Assembly (NCBI GenBank): GCA_025201705.1
Contig: MU617223.1
Span: 1-18,686 of the forward strand
From: Dissophora ornata
Lineage: Eukaryota > Mortierellomycota > Mortierellomycetes > Mortierellales > Mortierellaceae
Direction: 5' to 3'
DNA length: 18,686 bases
Part shown: piece by piece, positions 1 through 7,471 of the stretch
Numbering within the stretch: position 1 is the first letter of the stretch
Layout: each line of letters begins with the position of its first letter
Translations under genes and position numbers: made by a program
Notes under the pieces: model-generated
What the model was told of the DNA's origin: nothing
Seen by the model: the letters and a program-made list of their open reading frames with translations, nothing else
Database searches by the model: none

Positions 1-218
1 TAATCTCGCATTCCCGTGCCCTTCGAGCCCGTGCCTGCTCACGAGTCCTCCCCAGAATCCAGGTTTCATTTTTTTCGACTAGCAAGGACCCCAGGGTTCC
101 CAGAATGCGGTTTTCAGGCCGAAAACCATCACCCATGCGAAATTGAAGGAGATTAAAAAAAGAATTTATATATGTGTCTGGAACCGAAACAACATATCGG
201 GCTTAAAGGCGCCCATCT

Positions 219-290
219 GGTCTGCTGGCCCAATGGAAAGGCGTCTGACTACGAATCAGGAGATTGCAGGTTCGACCCCTGCGTAGATCA
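219..290 (+). tRNA. tRNA-Arg (anticodon ACG)
   Basis: A complete 72-nt cloverleaf can be folded by hand. The acceptor strands are GGTCTGC (219-225) and GTAGATC (283-289), with two G-U pairs and discriminator A290. The D stem is GCC/GGC. The anticodon stem is TCTGA/TCAGG around the loop CTACGAA, so the anticodon is ACG (252 is the middle base). The T arm is GCAGG-TTCGACC-CCTGC. There is no intron and CCA is not encoded, as in eukaryotic nuclear tRNAs. It should decode CGU/CGC/CGA arginine codons after A34-to-inosine editing, which is family knowledge. A TTTT at 294-297 fits a Pol III terminator, and an AT-rich TTTATATAT lies at 164-172 upstream. Confidence 0.95.
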
Positions 291-293
291 TTC

Positions 294-297
294 TTTT
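294..297 (+). terminator. Pol III terminator of tRNA-Arg
   Basis: TTTT begins 4 nt after the tRNA-Arg 3' end, the usual distance for RNA polymerase III termination. Confidence 0.7.
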
Positions 298-1101
298 GCC
301 AGTCTGGATAATGCCTGGAGGGTAGCCAGGTCGGCTCCCCAAAGAGATGAAGTCCTTTGCATCAAAATTCTCGTTCCGAAACTTGATTGCTAGATTTGTG
401 GCTTTAGTTACACAAAGACGCCACACTTATTTGGGAAGGAGGGGGGGCTGAGCCTTTTTTTTTTTTTTTGGTTGGCGGCAATGGATACCAAGAAAGAGAA
501 GCATTGCCCGTGCATCAGTTCTTTGCATGCAACAGACAAGGTTCTCTGGCTCGTTTCTTGCATGCAAATAACATGGCAGCTGTCTCTCCCTTAACCCCGG
601 GATTTAACTCCATAGATCGACACGCGTGCGTCGATGTCCAGCTTAAAAGGACCGGCAACGGAAGGTTGAAAAAGAGGCCTTTGTTCCTAGGCTCTGCACT
701 CCTCCAGGTTTGTGGTGGTTGTAGCGATGTGTGACACGTTGACTGTCAGCAGCGAGGGGTTACCGGCCATGTACAAGTCAAAGGCTCTGTGGAGACCGAC
801 TCGGAGCCAACTCCCTTCTCTCCTGATGCTCTCACCAGGTGATGATGGTTTACATGCAATGAGATGGCAAAGCTATTTCTGTTCTCGCCTGATTTATCAC
901 CAGTCTGGGTCGCTGCCTGCCTTCTCCCACCCTTGGTTCTCTCTCTGCTCTACCTTGATTGCATTCATTCACACCGACGCCAACACGCCTCATTCCTCCC
1001 TCCTGCCATTCGCTCATTCTCATTCCATTCGTGCATCGATTCTAGTCCAACTACAAACTTTATTCTCTGCATATCCCGCTGGCTGATTTCGCCCAACAGC
1101 C
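298..1101. other. Intergenic region, upstream of the protease gene
   Basis: About 800 nt with no convincing coding signal. A T15 tract lies at 455-469 after a G-rich stretch. From about 900 to 1090 the + strand becomes strongly C/T-rich (runs such as CTTCTCCCACCC), the pattern seen before the other genes of this window, so this is the likely promoter/5' UTR of the protease gene. Open frames here (for example 864-1526) are low-complexity readings of the pyrimidine tract and run out of frame with the protease. Confidence 0.5.
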
Positions 1102-2616
1102 ATGACCCAGCCACAGCCCTGGCACATCCTACGCGCGTCTCGGGGCACGCGTTTAGCGACCGCCGCGACAGCAGCCTATTCGACCTTGACTTCGTCACTG
1201 TCATCAGTATCCCGATCATCGTCAATATCAACCTCACCATCGACATTGCCCAGAGCAAAGAAACATGGTTTTATGCTCCTTCTCCTCACTCTTTGCACAC
1301 TCCTCCTCTCGCCTTCAGTCGTCGTCCTCACACATGCTGCAAAGTTCGAGGTTGCGGTCTCCAAACCCGCAGCGCATTCCGATACCCAGACTGGGGGTGT
1401 ACTGGGCGTCGATGGCAGCAAGATCTTCACCTCAAAATATCTTGGCAACTCGATCGTCACCAATGCCAAGAATCTGGGCTACTCTGGGACCATCGTCCTT
1501 GGAGACAACCCGCCTCAATCCTTTGACGTTGTGTTTGACACTGGCAGCGACATGGTTGTGGTCACATCAAACCAATGTCAAGGATCGCATTGCAACGACA
1601 TGGCGCATTACACGTGTAGCTCCTGCACAAAGACTCCTTACTCCTACAATATTTCGTACGGCGATGGCACTTAGGGCAGCGGACCCATTGTCATGGATAA
1701 AGTCTCGATTGGGGGTCTTGTGCTCCAGTCTCAACAGATCTTGGACATTACGAAGAGTGGACTAGATCTATCATCATACGGACCAAGGATCTCGGGCCTC
1801 GTGGGGCTCATGCCGAGTTCACCCGTATTGAATGCGGTCCCACCGCTGGCGACGATGTACAAGAGCAAGCTCCTGGACATGAACGTGTTCTCGGTGTATC
1901 TAGCCCCGACACTCAAGCAGAACCAAGGCGGGTCCTTTCTATTTGGCGGGGTCGATAACACGAAATTCGTGGGATCCTTGAACCAGGTGCCAATCTCGAC
2001 AGCTTCAGGGGTGCGCGAAGGAATGTGGTACATCGATGCGGACAATGCCTCTGTGGGTGGAGTTCCCGTTGCGGGTTATAGTAAATCGCCATGGCTGTTC
2101 GACACGGGCACGTCGTTTATTGCAGTCCCAACGTCATTTGCACAGGCGTTCCATTCCAAAATCCCCGGATCCAGCTACTCTGCCACAGATCAGATTTACA
2201 CACTCCCTTGCACTGGCAACAAGACATTCGGGATCTCGTTCAATGGGATCCAATACGAGGTACCGTATCTGGACTATATCGCCACAATCGGTGGGAAGTC
2301 CTCGCTCTGTGTCTCGCTCGTGATGCCGCTGGGAGACTACGAGATGTACATTCTAGGAGACCCGTTTCTTCGACAAGTCTATGCTGTCTATGACTTCACG
2401 CCCGGCGCGAGCAGGATCGGACTGGCCAAGATTGATGTGACGAATGCATCATTGGGTTGCGAAGGACTCTCTGGAGATCCGGTACCCGGTGGGGCAATAG
2501 TTACACCTCTAAGGTCTTCAATGGGGAAGAGCTGGGTTGAAACCGCACCGAGGTTGAAGATGATGACCAGCTTGGCTATTGGCTTGAGCGTTGCTGCTGC
2601 GGCCATGCTTGTATGA
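1102..2616 (+). CDS. Pepsin-like (family A1) aspartic protease, secreted, interrupted by an in-frame TAG
   Basis: One reading frame carries a full A1 protease except for a TAG at 1672-1674 (codon 191). Numbering from 1102, catalytic Asp146 sits in VVFDTGSD and Asp334 in LFDTGTS. They are 188 residues apart, close to pepsin spacing. The flap motif is SYGDGT with Tyr186, 40 residues after the first Asp. The stop directly follows this motif and the same frame then continues GSGPIVMDKVSIGG to the end at 2616. Met58 (1273) opens a classic signal peptide (MLLLLTLCTLLL...THA), so 1273 is the likelier biological start. Residues 1-57 are Ser/Thr-rich and may be UTR. The C-terminus ends in a hydrophobic tail (SLAIGLSVAAAAMLV) suggestive of a GPI anchor or membrane attachment, as in yapsins. 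The product would be a cell-surface or secreted endopeptidase. As written the gene is either a recent pseudogene, a readthrough gene, or carries a sequence error. Confidence 0.82.
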
Positions 2617-2699
2617 GTGGTAGCCGTTGGATAACAAATGAAGGGGATTTTAAAAATGAATGAAAAAATGCAAGGAGGTTGACGTTGGCTCGCGTAGTG

Positions 2700-2720
2700 A
2701 AAAAAAAAAAAAAAAAAAAA
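2700..2720. repeat. Poly-A tract (21 nt)
   Basis: Uninterrupted run of 21 A on the + strand, 84 nt after the protease stop codon. No flanking direct repeat was seen that would mark a retroposed copy. Confidence 0.9.
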
Positions 2721-2850
2721 GGGCTGGCGAAATGTAGAAAAAAAGCGGAGGAAGGAGGAGAGAAGGGGAGATCGTGCAAGTCTGTGTAAGCAAAGTCCTC
2801 CACATACCTGTCATTTCATTTCGCTGTATTAACATTTAGCATGTATTACT

Positions 2851-2871
2851 TGCGGCACCACATGTGCCGCA
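2851..2871. repeat. Perfect inverted repeat / hairpin (8-bp stem)
   Basis: TGCGGCAC (2851-2858) and GTGCCGCA (2864-2871) are exact reverse complements around the 5-nt spacer CACAT. Its GC-rich stem stands out from AT-rich surroundings 3' of the protease gene. It could be an RNA hairpin in a 3' region or a dimeric protein-binding site; the function is unknown. Confidence 0.6.
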
Positions 2872-3499
2872 CAGTTCAACAGTCATTCAAAGTAAAAAAG
2901 GAAAACATGATCAAAACGCCGCATTCTCGGTAAAGGAGCATGAAAACAAAAATAAAGCTCATTCCACATCCGGGTCTGTCGGTCTGTGTCCCCTTGTATC
3001 CAAGAACCCCCGGCAAACTTTGTTGATGAGATTGTATCGATATGGAGTAGGCAAGAAGCTACAGGACCAAAAATAACTTACACACTGAGATGACCTCTGT
3101 GTCCCGCCACTGTCCGGGAGGCGGGGGACATTTCCATTTTGCGATAATGATAGCAACTATGGATGGGGGGATGGCACGAGAGGAGATGGTCCTCATTGTT
3201 CACTCCTGAGCCGCCCCCCCTCAACTTGTTTTGACGTTCTTTTGTCTCCTTGTTTCCAGGGCAATGCCATCAATGACACTCTCTCTACCCAAACTATCCG
3301 TTAGTTTCCCAACGGACAAATTTGAGGACGAAATCGAAGCATAGTAAAACGTCTGCACCATCAAAGAGGAAAGCGACCGGTGTAGGCCCAGGCACATATA
3401 CACAGACAAGAGTGATATGTCGAAACGAAGATATAACCAAGATTGGTGTTGTAAACAATGCCGCGATGCTCTCCATATATGTCGGTCTTTTGCATGGCA

Positions 3500-3860
3500 C
3501 AGACTGGACAACGATATAAAAAAAAAAAGAAAGAAAGACGTATAAAAGAAAAGGCCATTTCCTCCACCCCCCCAGTCATTCTCCCTGTCCCTTCTGCGCC
3601 CTTTTCCCATTATCCACCATTCCTTTCTGCACGTCCTCTTTTTTTTTCTGTTTTGAAGAACTCTATTCCACACACCGCATTGCATGATCTCAGCCAACAG
3701 ACATCAAGATCAGCATCACATTCTACGTTGGTTCGATCACAACAAAAATTAAAGTCACCTCTCACATCACTTTCTGAACGCGCGTTTCTTGAATTACTGA
3801 TCCATGTCGTCATAAAACAAAACGATGCGATAAAGAGGTAAGGAGCACGAACTTTTGTCC
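3500..3860 (+). promoter_or_regulatory. Promoter-like module: TATA box, pyrimidine tract, candidate splice donor
   Basis: TATAAAAG at 3541-3548 is followed by about 120 nt of C/T-rich sequence (3560-3655), the same arrangement that precedes the protein genes here. A donor-like GAGGTAAGG lies at 3836-3844. Only a 22-codon frame (ATG at 3684) and other very short frames follow, so a protein product is not supported. It may be the start of a non-coding or poorly coding transcript or of a distant 5' UTR, or a chance arrangement. Confidence 0.25.
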
Positions 3861-5053
3861 TCGTGGACACAAAAAACCATTGACAATCGAAACTGAGGAT
3901 CTAAAAGAGCTTTGAGCGATGGAGTTTTGTTTACTGAACTGCACGCGCATCAATGAATGGATGCAAGAGGCGAAAAACGGGTGCCAATGGATAGAGGTGA
4001 TCGGCTGCTAGTGATATCTTTGTTATTTTTACTCTCTGAAGGAGCGGGGGGATTTACGTTCATGCTGCGCCGAAATAATCGAAAGAGAGTAGGGGTCCTA
4101 GCATAACGGCGAGCAGTTGTTCTCGACAGCGGCATCGCGCACATGTCGTGGTAGACTGGTCCAGAAACATTCCCATGGAACTTTGTTCTTACTCCCCATT
4201 CCCCCTCCGTTTGCCACTCCCCTTGATGCTTTCTTTTTTTAAATATGCCACAAACCCCGCTTCAAGGCAAACGGGAATAATGAGAAAAGAGAGGGCAGAC
4301 CAAGAAGAGGAAAAAAAGGGGAAAGGTGCCTCCGTTTTCTCTTATCCCCAGCTTATGATGGGATATCTCCCAGGTTTACCATAAGGTATCGCACGGTTTA
4401 TGCGGCCATTTGGTTCTTTGATAACGCAATGCTTATATGCGTCTCTTCCAGAAGAGATGCGCACCGAAAAAAAAAGAGAGGAGAGGGAGATCTTAGCTGA
4501 ATGCTAGTCCGTGACCTAAAGAGCATTTTTTGAGATGGACACAATCACAGGGGAATATAACGACATGTATCAAAAAGAATATTCACCACAGCGGAGTCAA
4601 GATAACGCCCTTTGACATGTCTTTTCACAAAACATCCGTCGCCGGCATTTTTTATTCTTTGCATATTTGCCATCAATGAGTATTTTTCCGAGGAAAAAAA
4701 TTCTCCAGCGCTTGTCAATTGACCCAACTCCACACCCCATAAATCCCCCATAAATCCCACTGCAAAATTCGTAATCACTCTGACCCTCTCGGGGAAGTTT
4801 TTTCCCGGTGCATTACCACTCAGACATATTTCGCCCCCCACTCAGACCAATATTTCCATCGTATGTTGTTGTTTTTTTTGGACAGAGCACATTACTGTAG
4901 ATCTAGACCTAGCGTCATATGCAAACGGGAAGCTGGGCGCAGGTTTCTTTGGTTTGTTTGTGTTATCAATAAGACCGGTGCTGCCGCCGCAACTGAAGCT
5001 CTTTATTTTATATGGCATCCGTCCATCCGTATCTCTTGTTTCGATCAAAAGTC

Positions 5054-5087
<34 letters not shown>

Positions 5088-5390
5088 CAGAGGCGGTGTC
5101 GATTGTTTGTCTATCGGGTTGTCCAATGTGGCCATGTGGAGTTCGAGCCGTTTGAGAGCTTTGATAGACTTGTATGTTTGTATGTTTGTAAGGATGGTGG
5201 TGGAACGTGTTTACGGCACAAATAACGCGTCGTAAGCTGTGAGGAGTCGCCTCGTCTCAATTCGTGCGGTCTGTCGGTTCTTGTTTGTTGTCATTGTGGG
5301 AAAGAAGCGGCGGTTTGCACGCTCCGATGTGCGAATGCATGATCGAAAGAAGTTGTGCCAGACAGAGGGGTGTGGGCAAAGGGATGAAAG
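3861..5390. other. Intergenic region, no gene recognised
   Basis: No reading frame in this stretch has recognisable domains or the C/G-ending codon preference of the clear genes. It contains an A30 tract (5055-5084), a tandem 11-mer CCCATAAATCC near 4736-4757, and purine-rich stretches. A 98-codon frame on the minus strand (4545-4841) is of chance length and lacks the codon bias. Confidence 0.4.
5055..5084. repeat. Poly-A tract (30 nt)
   Basis: Uninterrupted run of 30 A on the + strand, the longest homopolymer of the window. No target-site duplication or open frame directly upstream is visible, so a retroposed tail is possible but unsupported. Confidence 0.9.
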
Positions 5391-6350
5391 TATAAAATGG
5401 GCGAGGGGGATGAATGCGGCACATTTTCCATGATTCCATTGATTCCATTTTGTTGTGGACAATCCGTACCATCGAACTGGACGCCCACTCTGTCTCACAT
5501 TCAACGGCATCCTGTTAAACTCTCGCAGAAAACTATCCTCGTTCCTGGATATTTCCCGTTGACGCGTTGCGCCACCGGCATCATCACTCCCACCCCCCAT
5601 TGTTATTGTCTGCCATCTTTCTGCCCTGCTCTTCATCCCGAATTCCTTTAATACTGTACTACGATTCTCGTTGCCACAATATATCGGCGACGTAGATCAG
5701 ATCCTCTTCCGCCCTTTGCTTTCCATGTTACTGACTCTGGGTCAGCCTTATTCCTTTACCACTTTGCCTTCTGGGTACAGCCCACAAACCCTAGCGTCCA
5801 CTTTGATATTTTGACTTTCCACCACGGCGGGAGGGAAACGCAAGGTAGGAAACTATACTGGGCGCTCCTTAAACCATCCTCTTATCTGTTGCATTCCGTC
5901 CAAACCCAACCCAACATCTCTGAGGGCAAGTGTTAAGGCCGCAGTGTAATACGCGCCTGTAGCGCCCGGGCTAGCGGCAGCATAAACAACATCCACTCTT
6001 GCACCAAATTCGTCATTCCTTTATCATTGATCCTATCCTGAACACTCTGTTTTACTCAATTGCTGCCAGATTTCAACCTTTATTATGAAAGTTCTTCCGA
6101 TTCTCCTCAAACCCAGTACGGTACTTCTGTTTATTAAAACGATTTTTTGTTTTTGCGTTGTTGCGGTCGAGGCAATTGTCGCATCGCCACATCTGTCAGC
6201 AAACAGAGCACGAGATTCGTGCATATTGTGGATGGGTTCCGTTCTTCTGAATCTTCTAAACCACTTCTCCATTTCTCACGCGCGGCGACGGTCCATGTCC
6301 TCACTAGTGAGGAGAGGGTCAATTAAACTCGGGTCTATTTCATAATGATA
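5391..6350. other. Intergenic region with a second TATA element and a weak small ORF
   Basis: TATAAAA at 5391-5397 precedes a C/T-rich stretch (5540-5645). Farther on, an 86-codon frame at 6085-6345 begins MKVLPILLKPSTVLLF with a hydrophobic N-terminus that resembles a signal peptide, after a possible splice acceptor (CTGCCAG at 6065-6071). The rest has no family signature, so I do not call a gene. A perfect 16-bp palindrome lies at 6298-6313. AP-1/Gcn4-like TGACTC occurs inside the inverted repeat CTGAC-TCTGG-GTCAG near 5731-5745. Confidence 0.3.
6298..6313. repeat. Perfect 16-bp palindrome
   Basis: TCCTCACTAGTGAGGA is its own reverse complement. A palindrome of this length is expected at roughly 0.3 per window of this size by chance, so it is only suggestive of a dimeric binding site. 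Confidence 0.6.
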
Positions 6351-7471
6351 TGGGACGAAGAGAGATGAGAGCGCGGTCCGTGTAAAGTTCATGAACCAAG
6401 TCGTGTACGATGATGCCATGGATTTATAATCACCAATTCACCATGAAAACGATCTATGCACAGTAAACACTCCCCCCTGCTGCCCGGCCCCTTTGTACCC
6501 TCAATCATTTCTTTGGCCTCACTCTCGCAAGGTACATTTACCCCCGTTCTAAAACGGGCTTTTGGAGCTCCTTGACCACATGGACGTTACACCACAGTTG
6601 GATCTGGCCGAAAGTCTCTTCCCTTAGGGAAAAAAGGATCCCTACATATACTCCCAATTTATTTTGCATTATTACTACTGTGTGGTGGTGAATCCGTTCT
6701 TCTGCCCAACGTTTGAAGTTATCTTGCTATCCTTCCTACTCTCTCTATAATCTACAATTTCACCCCAAAGTTATACTGCTCTTCTAAATGCCAATGCCAA
6801 TACAACCACAGCTCTCCATCATGCGGCTCTACCCTACGAAGATGATTAGAGCTTTTAAGAAAAAGAGAGCGAGAAATAATGACGAGAGCAGAGGGGAGGG
6901 AGAACACAGTAGTGATGAAGAATGCTCGCATAATACCCTTTTCATTCACCTCACGTATACACATGCAAGAGGCAAGGAAACGCTATTACTTCTCTCTACT
7001 CAAGCTTGCTTGCAGATGTTCGCCTTTCCTTTCCTTTCCCTTTTTTTTTTGTGTTGATCTCAACTACTCATCGTCGACGCGGTGTTCCCCTCTTTTCATT
7101 GCCTCGAAGTAACAGAAAGGGTCATCGTTTTGGTACATGAACCTTCATACGAGTACAGTATTCTTATTTATTAGAACAGCCAACTTGCAATTTCACTTTT
7201 AATAGTATTTGCCTTTTTTTTTTTGGCTGTCCCCCCTCCCTTCTTCCCATGCCCCCCTCTCTCGCCCAGTCGGCACACTGTGCCATCTACTGATTTGTTT
7301 CGGCAGGCGTCTTTTTAACCACTTGTTTATTTATTTTTTATCTAATATTCTCTCTTTCCCTTGCTCCTTTATCCATTTCGTTACCACTGCAGCACGTAGC
7401 ACATTCGGTACACAGCGCACGAACATTCATCACTCAGCACTTCCTACACATCATATAGACACTACCACATA
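6351..7471 (+). promoter_or_regulatory. Upstream region and probable promoter of the RhoGAP-like gene
   Basis: No coding signal. From about 7210 to 7390 the + strand is strongly C/T-rich with T-runs, then an A/C-rich leader (CACATCATATAGACACTACCACATA) runs into the ATG at 7472. This is a typical fungal promoter/5' UTR layout. Farther upstream a CCCGTT-CTAA-AACGGG hairpin (near 6544-6559) is visible, with no assigned role. Confidence 0.4.

Larger units (their letters stand above)
2617..3499. other. Intergenic region downstream of the protease gene
   Basis: No convincing coding sequence. It holds an A21 tract at 2700-2720, a perfect hairpin at 2851-2871, and an imperfect inverted repeat at 3100-3130 (TGTCCCGCC / GGCGGGGGACA). 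AATGAAAAAATG near 2657 could serve as an A-rich polyadenylation element for the protease transcript. Open frames on both strands in this stretch have simple-sequence composition and no recognisable domain. Confidence 0.4.

Noticed and set aside
839..891. C/D snoRNA-like boxes (GTGATGA then CTGA)
   Set aside because: Short spacing, no terminal stem and no evident guide complementarity that I could check; such short motifs occur by chance.
864..1526. 220-codon + strand frame overlapping the protease 5' end
   Set aside because: It reads the pyrimidine-rich leader and then the protease in the wrong phase. The protease frame has recognisable catalytic motifs; this one has none.
3221..3697. 158-codon minus-strand frame
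   Set aside because: It runs through A/T and C/T simple sequence (poly-Phe, poly-Lys-like) with no domain; likely a by-product of low complexity.
3720..3745. GTTGG-TTCGATC-ACAAC resembling a tRNA T arm
   Set aside because: The closing pair mismatches and no D, anticodon or acceptor stems lie upstream.
4545..4841. 98-codon minus-strand frame with fairly protein-like composition
   Set aside because: Frames of this length are expected many times by chance in this window. It lacks the C/G-ending codon bias and any family motif.
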